Under the pieces are notes generated by a model that saw nothing but the letters and a program-made list of their open reading frames with translations, did not search any database and was not told the DNA's origin. 56,391 bases of DNA from Sphingobium trunci (GTDB taxonomy: Bacteria; Pseudomonadota; Alphaproteobacteria; Sphingomonadales; Sphingomonadaceae), in NCBI RefSeq assembly GCF_022664535.1, contig NZ_JAKUJY010000026.1, positions 1 through 56,391 on the forward strand, given 5' to 3'. This document shows positions 33,493 to 41,854 of this stretch, in pieces. A program made the translations under genes and the position numbers. Each line of letters begins with the position of its first letter. Positions within the stretch are counted from its first letter, which is position 1.

Positions 33493-34026
33493 CTATTTCT
33501 GCTTCATCGCCTCCACGGCGGCGAGCGTGCTCTTCACATGGCCCGCATAGTTCATTTCGCTGTGCACGAAGGTGATGCGGCCATTGGGCGCGATCACATA
33601 GGAGGTGCGGTCGGTCATGCCCGGCCGCATCTTGAGCGCGACATCATAGCCCGACACGATGGCGGGGCCGGCCGAAGCCACCGCGAACTTGCCCGCGCAT
33701 TCCTTTGTCGAGAAGGCGACCAGATCGTCCACCGGATCGGCCGACATGCCGATCACGGTCGCACCGGCCTTTTTGAAATCCTCGATATGCTCGGCAAATT
33801 CGCGCGCCTCGGCCGAGCAACCGGGGGTGAAGGCCTTGGGGAAGAAATAGAGGACGACCGGACCGCGCTTCAGCTGGTGCGACAAGGTCACGGTGAAGGT
33901 CTTGCCCGCCAGGGCGCCGCGCGTGGTGAAATCGGGGGCCTTGGCACCCACCGCCAGCGCCGCCATGGCGCCCTGCGACCCCAGAAGCGCCGCACCCAGC
34001 GCCAGAACCAGTTTTACGCTTTTCAT
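33493..34026 (-). CDS. Exported peroxiredoxin (AhpC/Bcp-like)
   Basis: The ATG at 34026 gives 177 residues with a signal peptide (LGSQGAMAA); the upstream extension is not supported. The thioredoxin-fold peroxidase motif is [20 protein letters not shown], with peroxidatic cysteine C70. Threonine and proline of the motif (FTPGC) are present. Further signs are [12 protein letters not shown] and [11 protein letters not shown]. It should reduce peroxides in the periplasm; a second cysteine in KECAGKF may resolve the disulfide. The stop is adjacent to the stop of the convergent hydrolase gene. Confidence 0.9.
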   Translation of the reverse strand: MKSVKLVLALGAALLGSQGAMAALAVGAKAPDFTTRGALAGKTFTVTLSHQLKRGPVVLYFFPKAFTPGCSAEAREFAEHIEDFKKAGATVIGMSADPVDDLVAFSTKECAGKFAVASAGPAIVSGYDVALKMRPGMTDRTSYVIAPNGRITFVHSEMNYAGHVKSTLAAVEAMKQK

Positions 34027-34269
34027 ATCGGCTTCCTTTTCCTTCGGCCGCTTCCCGGCCAGCGTCCGATGATCCCGCTGCACGCCTGTTGATGACTGCA
34101 ACGTTCACCGCACGCAAGTCCTCCAGCCGCCGATATCCGGCCGAAAAAAGAAAATGCGCCCCAAGGGTCAGGACATGGCATATGCGGTTCATCGACAGGG
34201 AGTGTGGCACCCATGACCGACGGCAGCGCAACCGCAGGAACCCATTGGCGCAAAACCGGTTTCCTTCCC

Positions 34270-34755
34270 ATGCGCGCGCTGATTTTCTTGCCGCCGCTGC
34301 TATTGCTGACGGCCTGCGACAGGAAGAGCGATGACCAGCCCGGCGTCGTTGCCAATATCGTCGATCAGGCGACCTCCAACGTGACGGAGGTGCCGCAGGG
34401 CAACGGCATCCAGACCGCCGAGCCTGCACCCGCCATTCCACGATCCGAAGCGCCGGTGGGCGTCACCATTCCCGCCAGCATCCAGGGGCGCTGGGCCGGT
34501 CTTGACGAAAGCTGCGCCGACCGCGCCGCCGAACTTGAACTGACGATCACGCCCACCAGCCTCGTCTTCCTGGAAAGCGAGGGCAAGGCGACCGGGGTTT
34601 CGCATGGTCCCGATGGCAGCATCCGCATCGAGGCCGCCTTTACCGGGGAGGGGCAGAGCTGGAAGAAGAGGCTGGAATTGCGCCCTTCCGCCAATGGCCG
34701 CGAGCTGGTCATGATGAACGACGGGACGGCGGTGACGCGGAAGCGGTGCAGCTAG
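34270..34755 (+). CDS. Putative lipoprotein, unknown function
   Basis: The ATG at 34270 gives 161 residues with a lipoprotein signal (MRALIFLPPLLLLTAC, lipobox LLTAC). A disordered Pro/Ala linker follows, then a domain with IQGRWAGLDESCADRAAELEL, ITPTSLVFLESEGKA and a terminal TRKRCS. Two cysteines could pair. No named family is evident. The TAG stop codon is the first base triplet of a dispersed intergenic repeat (34753-34857). Confidence 0.8.
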   Translation: MRALIFLPPLLLLTACDRKSDDQPGVVANIVDQATSNVTEVPQGNGIQTAEPAPAIPRSEAPVGVTIPASIQGRWAGLDESCADRAAELELTITPTSLVFLESEGKATGVSHGPDGSIRIEAAFTGEGQSWKKRLELRPSANGRELVMMNDGTAVTRKRCS

Positions 34756-34857
34756 AGCATTTTCGAAGCAGGTGGCATCACCTGCTGGCTCGGAAAATGC
34801 GGAAAACCAAAGACAAAAGGAGCATGATCCGATTCAGCTTGATCGGATCATGCTCTA
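34753..34857 (+). repeat. Dispersed intergenic repeat family B, copy 1
   Basis: It runs from TAGAGCATTTTC to ATCATGCTCTA, with 8-bp terminal inverted repeats (TAGAGCAT/ATGCTCTA). Internally it has two stem-loops (GCAGGTG...CACCTGC and GATCCGAT...ATCGGATC). A second copy in opposite orientation lies at 39311-39415. Its first three bases act as the stop codon of the lipoprotein gene. Confidence 0.8.
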
Positions 34858-34861
34858 GGGT

Positions 34862-35003
34862 TGTGTTGGAAATGCGGAAGATCGCATTTCGAGGCGGCAC
34901 CGGCCCTCTCCCCCACCCGGCCACCCAACGGCAGTATTCTATGGGTGGCCGGGTGGGGGAGAGGGCCGGTGCCGTCACGCCCCTAAAGCCGCATATCCAA
35001 ACA
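34862..35003 (+). repeat. MITE-like palindromic repeat family A, copy 1
   Basis: Outer inverted repeats (TGTGTTGGAAATGCGG and GCCGCATATCCAAACA) flank a perfect 31-bp inverted repeat at 34896-34926 and 34943-34973, starting GGCACCGGCCCTCTCCCCC. A 16-nt loop separates the arms. The second copy is at 50535-50680. No coding capacity. It could fold into a very stable RNA or cruciform. Confidence 0.85.
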
Positions 35004-35008
35004 GGCTC

Positions 35009-35078
35009 TAACACGCCCTCGCCCATTTTCCCTTTGCGGAAAAACCGGTTCCCGTTTCCGCGTGCGATGCTCTAGAGC
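35009..35078 (+). repeat. Degenerate family B-like repeat directly before recF
   Basis: This stretch contains CCATTTTCCC, GCGGAAAAACCGGTTCCCG and GATGCTCTAGA. It has the AAAACCGGTTCCC and ATGCTCTAGA elements typical of alphaproteobacterial dispersed repeats. With the two preceding repeats it fills nearly all of the 329-bp gap between the lipoprotein gene and recF. Confidence 0.55.
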
Positions 35079-35084
35079 GGCCGG

Positions 35085-36155
35085 ATGATCGGCCGTCTCA
35101 CCTTAAGCGATTTCCGCAACCATGCGGATGCGCTGATCGTGCCCGATCATGCCTTCATCGTGCTGACCGGCGAAAATGGCGCGGGAAAGACGAACATCCT
35201 CGAGGCCATATCCATGCTCGCGCCCGGAAGGGGCCTGCGCGGCGCCGCGCTGCGCGACATGGTGCGGCAGGACGGCGCGGGCGGCTTCGGCATCGCCGCC
35301 GAAGTGGACGGCGTGATGCTGGGCACCGGCGTCCTTGCCGCCACGCCCGACCGGCGGCAGGTGCGGATCGCCGGGACATCCTCCTCCGCCAATGCGCTGG
35401 CGGACCATCTTTCGATCGTCTGGCTGACCCCAGCCATGGACCGGCTGTTCATGGACAGCCCCGGCGGGCGGCGGCGCTTTCTCGACCGGCTGACGCTGGC
35501 CCTGCATCCCGCCCATGCCGCGCACAGCGCCCGCTATGAGGCGGCGATGCGCGCCCGCAACCGGCTGCTGGGCGAGTTGCATTCCGCAGATCCGGGCTGG
35601 TTGAGCGCGCTCGAAACGCAGATGGAGGAACATGGCCGCGCCCTCGCGGCGGCCCGTGCCGATCTGGTCGCGCGTCTCGGCACCGCGTTGGAGGGGCAGC
35701 CCGATCAGCCCTTCGCGCGGCCGCTGCTGGCGATCGAGGGCGAGGAGGGGAATGACGAGCCGCTTGGTCCCCGTCTGGCGCGGGAACGCCGCCGCGACGC
35801 CGCCGCCGGGCGAACCCTGTCCGGTCCCCACCGCCAGGATCTGGCCGTCACCCACGCCGCCAAGGCACAAGCCGCCGCGCTCTGTTCGACCGGCGAACAG
35901 AAGGCGCTGCTGCTCGCGATCCTGCTGGCTCACGCCGCGCTGGTCGCGGCCCATCGCGGCCAGCCGCCGGTGCTGTTGCTCGACGAAGTGGCGGCCCATC
36001 TCGACCCGTCGCGACGGGCCGCCCTGTTCGAGCGGCTCAGGATAACCGGCGGCCAGGTCTGGATGACGGGAACGGAAGACAGTCTTTTCAATGCCTTGGG
36101 CGAATCGACCCGATTCACCGTAACCGCCGGCCACGTCTTTCGTTCCGCAGGTTGA
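35085..36155 (+). CDS. recF: DNA replication/repair protein RecF
   Basis: The 356-residue protein has the RecF N terminus ([17 protein letters not shown]) and Walker [10 protein letters not shown] at 29-37. [13 protein letters not shown] follows. It also has [32 protein letters not shown], the signature [17 protein letters not shown] and Walker [13 protein letters not shown]. RecF loads RecA at gapped DNA with RecO and RecR. As in many alphaproteobacteria it is not next to dnaA/dnaN; dnaN is 10.6 kb downstream. A repeat cluster ends six bases before its ATG. Confidence 0.96.
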   Translation: MIGRLTLSDFRNHADALIVPDHAFIVLTGENGAGKTNILEAISMLAPGRGLRGAALRDMVRQDGAGGFGIAAEVDGVMLGTGVLAATPDRRQVRIAGTSSSANALADHLSIVWLTPAMDRLFMDSPGGRRRFLDRLTLALHPAHAAHSARYEAAMRARNRLLGELHSADPGWLSALETQMEEHGRALAAARADLVARLGTALEGQPDQPFARPLLAIEGEEGNDEPLGPRLARERRRDAAAGRTLSGPHRQDLAVTHAAKAQAAALCSTGEQKALLLAILLAHAALVAAHRGQPPVLLLDEVAAHLDPSRRAALFERLRITGGQVWMTGTEDSLFNALGESTRFTVTAGHVFRSAG

Positions 36156-36265
36156 CCCGCCCAGCAAACGACTCGTCGCTCGTCGCTTTTCAACCCGTCC
36201 GGCGTCTGCCCTAAGCCTTCTCACGGGGTTAGTTCCTAGAAGAAGAAGTCGGGGGTCGCATCCAT

Positions 36266-36796
36266 ATGACCGGTGGTTTTCGCGCTTTTGTCGCAGCGGC
36301 AACGCTTGCGCTCGGCGCCCTGATCGCGACACCTGCCGCCGCTGGCGTGCTCCAGTGCGCGCCCTTCGCCCGCCAGATTTCCGGCATCGACCTGCATGGC
36401 AACGCCAACACCTGGTGGGGTCAGGCCGAGGGCCGGTACGACCGTGGCCATGAACCGCGCGTCGGCGCCGTTCTCGCCTTCGCCGCCAGCCGCTCCATGC
36501 CGGTCGGCCATGTCGCCATGGTCAGCAAGGTCATCAGCGAGCGCGAAGTGCTGCTGACCCATGCCAACTGGTCCTATCGCGGCGGCATCGAGCGCAATGT
36601 CCGCGCCATCGACGTCTCGCCGAACAATGACTGGACCGACGTGCGCGTCTGGTACGCTCCGATCGGCGATCTGGGCCTGCGCTCCAACGCCGCCAAGGGC
36701 TTTATCTACGCGCAGAAGTCGAACGACATGCCGGTGCAGATCGCCATGGCCGATCGCGCGACCGCCGGCAGCGACTCTGCCCAGGGTGCTTTCTGA
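36266..36796 (+). CDS. Secreted CHAP-domain protein (first paralogue)
   Basis: The 176-residue protein has a signal peptide (ATPAAAGV) and a CHAP (NlpC/P60-like) domain: C31 in LQCAPFARQISG, H82 in VGHVAMVSKV and N101 in LTHANWS. CHAP domains are cysteine amidases or peptidases that cut peptidoglycan or related amide bonds. It is followed 73 bp later by a paralogue with the same motifs. Both starts share an upstream GGGGTCGCAT element. No phage genes accompany it, so a housekeeping role in wall remodelling is likely. Confidence 0.88.
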   Translation: MTGGFRAFVAAATLALGALIATPAAAGVLQCAPFARQISGIDLHGNANTWWGQAEGRYDRGHEPRVGAVLAFAASRSMPVGHVAMVSKVISEREVLLTHANWSYRGGIERNVRAIDVSPNNDWTDVRVWYAPIGDLGLRSNAAKGFIYAQKSNDMPVQIAMADRATAGSDSAQGAF

Positions 36797-36869
36797 CATT
36801 TTAACCAGTTCCTAAGGGACGGCCGCCTATTCTCGCAGGCGGTGGGGCGATTCTGATTTTCGGGGTCGC

Positions 36870-37559
36870 ATGAATTTTCGAACGATGCGCTGGGCGGTCA
36901 TGCTGCTGTCCGGCCTGATCACGACGCCTGTGCTGGGCGCGACAATGCTGCAATGCGTGCCCTATGCGCGCATCGTGTCCGGCGTGCAGATTTACGGCGA
37001 TGCGCTGACCTGGTGGGATCAGGCGGAAAATCATTACAGGCGCGGCCACACACCGCGCAGGGGCGCGGTTCTCGCCTTCCGGCCTGCAGGGCCGATGGTG
37101 CTCGGCCATGTCGCCGTGGTCAGCAAGGTGCTGGATGATCGCCGCGTGCTGATCCGTCATGCCAACTGGTCGGTGCCCGGCGCGATCGAGGAAGATGTGC
37201 TGGCGATCGACGTGTCCGATGCGGGGGACTGGAGCGAGGTGCGCGTCTGGCACAGCCCGACCAATCAGATGGGCGCGCGGATCAACCCGGCCTTCGGTTT
37301 CATCTATCCCGACAAACCCCAGCTTCGCGCCTTCCGGCCCGATCCGGCTCTGGGCGACAGCGTTCGCCTGGCCAGCGCCGATGTCCGGGCCGACGATCCG
37401 GACGAAGAACAGGCTGCTCCCCCGCGCAAGACCCGCGCGGCCAGCCAGCCGCGCCTGACCGTGGATATGCGCGCCATCCATTTTGCCGACGCGGCGCCTT
37501 CGGCCCGTTCGCTCGGGGACATCATCGCCGACGTGAAACGGGACTCGGCGCTGCGCTGA
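36870..37559 (+). CDS. Secreted CHAP-domain protein (second paralogue)
   Basis: The 229-residue protein has a signal peptide and a CHAP domain with C29 in LQCVPYARIVSG, H80 in LGHVAVVSKV and N99 in RHANWS. It parallels the upstream protein throughout (WWDQAE, RGAVLAF, FGFIY). It carries an extra ~60-residue C-terminal tail rich in Ala/Asp/Arg that the first copy lacks. A strong terminator follows 25 bp after the stop. Confidence 0.88.
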   Translation: MNFRTMRWAVMLLSGLITTPVLGATMLQCVPYARIVSGVQIYGDALTWWDQAENHYRRGHTPRRGAVLAFRPAGPMVLGHVAVVSKVLDDRRVLIRHANWSVPGAIEEDVLAIDVSDAGDWSEVRVWHSPTNQMGARINPAFGFIYPDKPQLRAFRPDPALGDSVRLASADVRADDPDEEQAAPPRKTRAASQPRLTVDMRAIHFADAAPSARSLGDIIADVKRDSALR

Positions 37560-37583
37560 ACGGCCTTTCTACGCCCAATAAAA

Positions 37584-37619
37584 AAAGGGCGCCGCCTCAT
37601 CGCCGAGGCCGCGCCCTTT
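37584..37619. terminator. Bidirectional terminator between CHAP and DUF3297 genes
   Basis: A long stem with AAAGGGCGC/GCGCCCTTT arms is followed by TTTC on the plus strand and a run of T on the minus strand. It serves the convergent CHAP and DUF3297 genes. Confidence 0.8.
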
Positions 37620-37641
37620 CTGTTTGGCGTGGGGCAGGGGC

Positions 37642-37917
37642 TTATTCGCCCTTGTCTGCCGCTTCCTCAGCACCTTCCGCCGGATTTTCGAACCAGGCCT
37701 CAACCGGGCCGGACAGCTTGATGGTCAGCGGCTGGCCGTGGCGGTCGCGGGTCTTGCCCGCAGCGACGCGGATCCAGCCTTCGGAAATGCTATATTCCTC
37801 GACATCGTTGCGGACGCGATCCTTGAACCTGATGCCGATGCCGCGCTGAAGCACGTCCATGTCGAAAAAGGGGCTTTTCGGGTTGGTGGAAAGCCGGTCG
37901 GGGGGCGTGTCGCTCAT
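37642..37917 (-). CDS. DUF3297 family protein
   Basis: The 91-residue protein matches DUF3297: PPDRLSTNPKSPFFD, GIGIRFKDRVRNDVEEYSIS, GWIRVAAGKTRDR and LTIKLSGPVEAWF. These small proteins are widespread in proteobacteria; their function is unknown. The last residues are acidic. The gene stands alone with its own terminator. Confidence 0.9.
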   Translation of the reverse strand: MSDTPPDRLSTNPKSPFFDMDVLQRGIGIRFKDRVRNDVEEYSISEGWIRVAAGKTRDRHGQPLTIKLSGPVEAWFENPAEGAEEAADKGE

Positions 37918-37950
37918 ATGGGTCCAAATCCTGTCAATCTGGCCTGCGAC

Positions 37951-38802
37951 CTACTCTCTGGGCTTGCCCGTCGTCAACCGTCCGCGCGTGTCGTCGACGT
38001 TGCAGAATATCCGGCGGATCACCCCCTGCGCCAGCCAGGATTCGAACCGCGCCTGCGCTTCGCCCGGATCGATGAAGGGATAGGCGACAGGCCGGTCGTT
38101 TACCGCGCGGCTGGCGTTGACCAGCCGGGCCAGCGCGTCCGGCGGCGCGGTCAGGATGCGGCCGCGCCGATCGGTGGCGGCGCTGTTGACGCCCACCACA
38201 TGGCCGTCCTCGGCAAGGACGGGGCCGCCGCTGATGCCCGACAGCGTGCCGTCGCCCATCGGGATTCTCGCCCGCTCCGCCCATGCGAGCACGGGCTGGC
38301 TTTCCTCTGTCCGTCCCCGCCGGGCGCGGGCGGCGCCGATCAGTTCGGATATCACCAGCGTTGGCTGGCCGCCGGGAAATCCCATATGGTAGCCGATCGA
38401 TCCGGGCGGCGGCATCGCGTCCGACAAGGGCAGGGACTGGCTGCTCGGCATTCCGCCGCGCACCAGCGCGGCATCCGCCTCCCGGCTTGCGACGACATGG
38501 AAGACCTCGCGCGCCACGCCGCCTTCCTCTATGCCGACGCGGGCGCAATCATGGGTCACATGCTCTGCGGTCAGCCATGTGCCCTGGCGGTCGATGGCGA
38601 AGGTGGTGCCCATGCTGTCGGACGGGCCGCCGGGCCGATCCTCGATGACGAAGGCTTCGTCGCTCCATTGCGGCAACGGACGGCGGGGCGATCGCGGATT
38701 GAATTCCTCCACCTGAAGGGAGGGCGCGCGCGTCGTCTCGCTGACCCACAGCAATGCCAGCACCGCGCTGACCAGCAAGGGCAGGCACCCTCGCTGCACC
38801 AC
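37951..38802 (-). CDS. Trypsin-like serine protease, membrane-anchored
   Basis: The likely GTG start at 38802 gives 283 residues with an N-terminal hydrophobic anchor (LPLLVSAVLALLWV). The catalytic triad is visible: H81 in LTAEHV, D110 in EADAALV and S191 in LSGISGGPV. This is the S1/DegP-like chymotrypsin fold without a PDZ domain. The gene begins 4 bp after the stop of the DUF350 gene, so the two form an operon. A periplasmic quality-control or regulated-proteolysis role is inferred. Confidence 0.87.
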   Translation of the reverse strand: MVQRGCLPLLVSAVLALLWVSETTRAPSLQVEEFNPRSPRRPLPQWSDEAFVIEDRPGGPSDSMGTTFAIDRQGTWLTAEHVTHDCARVGIEEGGVAREVFHVVASREADAALVRGGMPSSQSLPLSDAMPPPGSIGYHMGFPGGQPTLVISELIGAARARRGRTEESQPVLAWAERARIPMGDGTLSGISGGPVLAEDGHVVGVNSAATDRRGRILTAPPDALARLVNASRAVNDRPVAYPFIDPGEAQARFESWLAQGVIRRIFCNVDDTRGRLTTGKPRE

Positions 38803-38806
38803 CGCG

Positions 38807-39229
38807 TCAACTCGCCACCGCGCCTGCGGTGAGGCAGGCGATCGCGATCTTCATCATCGCCAGGAATATGGCCGCCGCCCGTTCGTTCGCCTCGATCCGG
38901 GTGGAGAGCGATCCGATCAGATAATCGGCGAAACGAAAGGCGATGAGTTGCAACACCAGCGTGACACTGCCCCAGATCATGATGTCCCAGACATTGACCG
39001 AGCCGGCGAGGCAAAAGCCCAGCGGGATGCCCAAGCCGATCGCCGCGCCGCCCAGCGAGATGGCCGCCGCCTCGTTGCCCGCGCGGATCAGCGCAAATTC
39101 GTCATGCGGGGTGATCCACATATAGAGCGCCATCGCCGCCAGCCAGGCCAGCGTCGCGCAGGCCAGGTGCAGCAGGAAGATGGGCAGGCCGGACAGCAGG
39201 CTCTGGATGACGGGCATGGGATCGGTCAT
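38807..39229 (-). CDS. DUF350 family membrane protein
   Basis: The ATG at 39229 gives 140 residues starting MTDPMPVIQSLLSGLP; the longer frame lacks support. It has four hydrophobic segments. The family signs are AISLGGAAIGLGIPLG and the charged RIEANERAAAIFLAMMKIAIACL near the C terminus, matching DUF350 (YjfL-like). Function is unknown. It is followed directly by the serine protease gene. Confidence 0.85.
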   Translation of the reverse strand: MTDPMPVIQSLLSGLPIFLLHLACATLAWLAAMALYMWITPHDEFALIRAGNEAAAISLGGAAIGLGIPLGFCLAGSVNVWDIMIWGSVTLVLQLIAFRFADYLIGSLSTRIEANERAAAIFLAMMKIAIACLTAGAVAS

Positions 39230-39310
39230 GGGCCGGAAAATGCAGCAAGCCGCCCGCCGGTGCAATCGGCGGACGGCTCGCTTCGTTCACAGGGGGGGCG
39301 GAGACCCGCT

Positions 39311-39415
39311 CCAGAACATGATCCGATCAAGCCGAATCGGATGATGCTCTGTTCGTCCTCGGTGTTCCGCATTTTCCAAACCACAGATGATGCCATCTGC
39401 TTTGAAAATGCTCTA
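39311..39415 (-). repeat. Dispersed intergenic repeat family B, copy 2
   Basis: Read on the minus strand it starts TAGAGCATTTTC, like copy 1 at 34753, and ends GATCCGAT...ATCGGATCATG. Its first triplet is the TAG stop codon of the Arg/Asp/Trp-rich protein gene. Internal stems (GCAGATGGCATCATCTG and GATCCGAT-like) correspond to those in copy 1 with compensating differences. Confidence 0.8.
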
Positions 39416-39724
39416 GTTGCAGACGCGAATCTTCACGCGCCTGTCGCGATAATGGTTGTAGCGCCATTCGGTCCAGCAGCGCTGGCGATAATGGCCGCGC
39501 CAGTAGCGCCGGTCGCCCCGCCAGTCCCGCCGGTCACGCCAGTCGCGGCGATCCCTCCAGTCGCGCCGGTCATCCCAGCGGCCGTCCCACCGGTCGCCGC
39601 GATAGCCGTCACGATAGCCATAGTCATAGCCGCCATAATATTGCGCATGGGCGGGGACCGCGCTCACGCCCATGGCGCTCACCGCCAGGCCCAGCGCAGC
39701 CACGCCCTTCCACAAGATGTTCAT
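39413..39724 (-). CDS. Secreted Arg/Asp/Trp-rich small protein
   Basis: The 103-residue protein has a signal peptide (VPAHAQ). The mature part is Tyr/Gly then Asp/Trp/Arg-rich, with tandem DRRDWR units at about residues 53-72, and ends in a two-cysteine segment (RQRCWTEWRY...KIRVCN). Similar RcnB-like or YXWGD-rich small envelope proteins occur in alphaproteobacteria. Function unknown. The stop lies in a dispersed repeat. Confidence 0.8.
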   Translation of the reverse strand: MNILWKGVAALGLAVSAMGVSAVPAHAQYYGGYDYGYRDGYRGDRWDGRWDDRRDWRDRRDWRDRRDWRGDRRYWRGHYRQRCWTEWRYNHYRDRRVKIRVCN

Positions 39725-39834
39725 GTCTTTCTCTCCTCACATGCACGCCCGTCACCGGGGACATGGGGGAGACAATGCAGCAGTCCGACTGAACCGTCCG
39801 GGAACGGCGCCGTCAGCCAATATTCATGCTTGAA

Positions 39835-41076
39835 TCAGCGGCCGCGCAGCGCGCTTTCCTTTTCCAGCATATAATCGCGCGTGATCGGCAGGCTGCGGCG
39901 GTCGCGGACATATTGGACCTGATAATTGACCATGCCGCCATGTTCGAACACCGTCGCGGCACCGGCGAGATAGAAGGTCCACAGGCGGAAGAATCGCTCG
40001 TCGTAGAGCGCGACGATATCCGCCTTGTGCGCCAGCGTCCGCTTGTACCATTCGCGGATGGTGAGGCCGTAATGCATCCGCAGCACCTCGACATCCGTCA
40101 CCATCAGCCGCGTGCCCTCGCTGCCCTGGATCATTTCCGACAGCGCCGGGATATAGCCGCCGGGGAAGATATATTTCTGGGTGAAGGCGTCGGTGATGCC
40201 CGGCCCGTCGACCCGGCCGATGGTGTGGATCAGCATCACGCCCTGCGGCGTCAGCAATTCGCGGCATTTGTTGTAGAAGGTGCGGTAATCCCTGGTCCCG
40301 ACATGCTCGAACATGCCGACCGACACGATGCGGTCGAACGGCCCCTCGACATCGCGATAGTCGATCAGCTCGAAACGCACATGATCGGCGACGCCCGCAT
40401 CCGCCGCCCGCTGGCGCGCGACCTTCAGCTGTTCTTCCGACAAGGTGATGCCGGTGACGTCCACGCCGCAGGTGCGATGCAGATACAGCGCCATCCCGCC
40501 CCAGCCGCAGCCGATGTCCAGCACCTTCATGCCGGGTTCCAGGTGCAGCTTGGCGGCGATATGCGCCTTCTTGTCCTCCTGCGCCTGTTCCAGGCTGATG
40601 CCGGTCTCATTGTCGGCGTCGGGGAAATAGGCGCAGCTATATTGCCGGTCGCGATCGAGGAAGAGCGCATAGAGCGCCCCTGAAAGGTCGTAATGATGGG
40701 CGACATTGGCCTTGGACCGCGCCCGGTGATTGGCCGCCCACAGCCTTCGCCGGATCGACTTGATGCCGCGCTTGATCGAGCCCAGGTCGCTGATCGACCT
40801 GCCGCTTTCCCAGGCGTTGTTCATGCGGATGAGCGAGATCAGTTCCATGATCCCCCCGCCCTCGATCGTGACGCGGCCGTCGATATAGGCTTCCGCCATG
40901 CCCAGGCGCGGATCCTTGATGATGTCGAACGGCACCCGCCCATCGTGGAATTTCAGCGCCAGCTCGGGGAAGCCCGGCTCCGGCGTACCGGCTATGATCT
41001 TCTTGCCGTCATGGTAGAAAATGGAGAGCTGGCCGCGCGTGACCAGCCGTTTGATGACCCGATCGAAGATTTTCAT
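39835..41076 (-). CDS. cfa: Cyclopropane-fatty-acyl-phospholipid synthase family protein
   Basis: The 413-residue protein has an N-terminal lipid-binding part and a class I SAM methyltransferase domain. Signs are HHYDLSG, YSCAYF at 146-151, the SAM-binding VLDIGCGWGG at 185-194, VDVTGITLSEEQ, RIVSVGMFEHVG and KYIFPGGYIPAL. It methylenates cis double bonds of membrane phospholipids, or performs a related methylation. The start at 41076 follows well from the conserved N terminus. The next gene (MsrP-like) ends 31 bp upstream and may be cotranscribed. Confidence 0.93.
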   Translation of the reverse strand: MKIFDRVIKRLVTRGQLSIFYHDGKKIIAGTPEPGFPELALKFHDGRVPFDIIKDPRLGMAEAYIDGRVTIEGGGIMELISLIRMNNAWESGRSISDLGSIKRGIKSIRRRLWAANHRARSKANVAHHYDLSGALYALFLDRDRQYSCAYFPDADNETGISLEQAQEDKKAHIAAKLHLEPGMKVLDIGCGWGGMALYLHRTCGVDVTGITLSEEQLKVARQRAADAGVADHVRFELIDYRDVEGPFDRIVSVGMFEHVGTRDYRTFYNKCRELLTPQGVMLIHTIGRVDGPGITDAFTQKYIFPGGYIPALSEMIQGSEGTRLMVTDVEVLRMHYGLTIREWYKRTLAHKADIVALYDERFFRLWTFYLAGAATVFEHGGMVNYQVQYVRDRRSLPITRDYMLEKESALRGR

Positions 41077-41107
41077 GGACTTAACCTGTCAGGTCGCTTC
41101 GCCTGCG

Positions 41108-41854
41108 TCAAATTCCCGCATACCAGTCATAGCCGGCATGGTCCTCCCAAAAGCCGCCCTTCCCGCCGCCCACGCTCTCGAGGCTGGCGACCGCCTCGAT
41201 GGCCATCAGATATTTCGCCTGCTTGTAGCCAAGCTGCCGCTCCACCCGCAGACGCAGGGGCGCGCCATTGGCCACCCGCAGCGGCTCGCCGTTGAGGGCG
41301 AAGGCCAGGATGGTCTGCGGGTGGAAGGCGTCAGTCAGGTCGATGCTCTCATAATAGCCTTTGCCGCCGCCCATATCGTCGGCACAGTGGAAGACGATGT
41401 AGCGCGCACCATCCCGTAGCCGGGCCGCGTCCAGAACCTGCTTCAACGGCACGCCCCGCCATCGGCCGATCGCGCTCCACCCCTCGACACAGTCATGGCG
41501 CGTGATCTGCTCGCGATGGCGGAAGCCGTGCAGTTGCGCCAGCGACAGCGACATGGGGCGATCGACCAGTCCGCCGACTTTCAGCCGCCAGTCGGCAAAG
41601 CCGTTGCGCCACAGCGTCTTATATTCGGGCGTATTGGGATTGGCGGTGCCGTTGGGGCGGAAGAAGGGGGAAATCTGGTCGGGCCGGAATTCATGCGCCA
41701 GCGCATCGCGCGCCATCAGGCTGCGCTGCGCCCATTTGTGGAAATTCTCGGCGGAGAACAATGTTTCCCGCACCGTCGCATTCTTCGCCAGCCGATCGCA
41801 GCCCGCCAGCGTCGCGGCCGCGCCCAATATCAGCGCCCTGCGATGCAGGATCAT
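41108..41854 (-). CDS. MsrP-like molybdopterin-dependent oxidoreductase
   Basis: The 248-residue protein has a lipoprotein or Tat-like signal (RRALILGAAATLAGC). A sulfite-oxidase-type molybdopterin domain follows, with the Mo ligand C122 in RHDCVEGWSAIGRWRGVPL and the family segments YIVFHCADDMGGG, LAFALNGEPL and GAPLRLRVERQLGYKQAKYL. It is related to the MsrP/YedY catalytic subunit that reduces methionine sulfoxide in periplasmic proteins. It overlaps the cytochrome b gene by four bases (ATGA), giving a two-subunit system analogous to MsrPQ but with a different membrane partner. Confidence 0.88.
   Translation of the reverse strand: MILHRRALILGAAATLAGCDRLAKNATVRETLFSAENFHKWAQRSLMARDALAHEFRPDQISPFFRPNGTANPNTPEYKTLWRNGFADWRLKVGGLVDRPMSLSLAQLHGFRHREQITRHDCVEGWSAIGRWRGVPLKQVLDAARLRDGARYIVFHCADDMGGGKGYYESIDLTDAFHPQTILAFALNGEPLRVANGAPLRLRVERQLGYKQAKYLMAIEAVASLESVGGGKGGFWEDHAGYDWYAGI

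Noticed and set aside
34862..35003. Perfect 31-bp inverted repeat as a transcription terminator
   Set aside because: No T-run follows either arm, and the same unit with outer inverted repeats recurs at 50535-50680, so it is a dispersed element.
36266..37559. CHAP proteins as prophage endolysins
   Set aside because: They have signal peptides, lie in core genes and no holin, tail or capsid gene is near.
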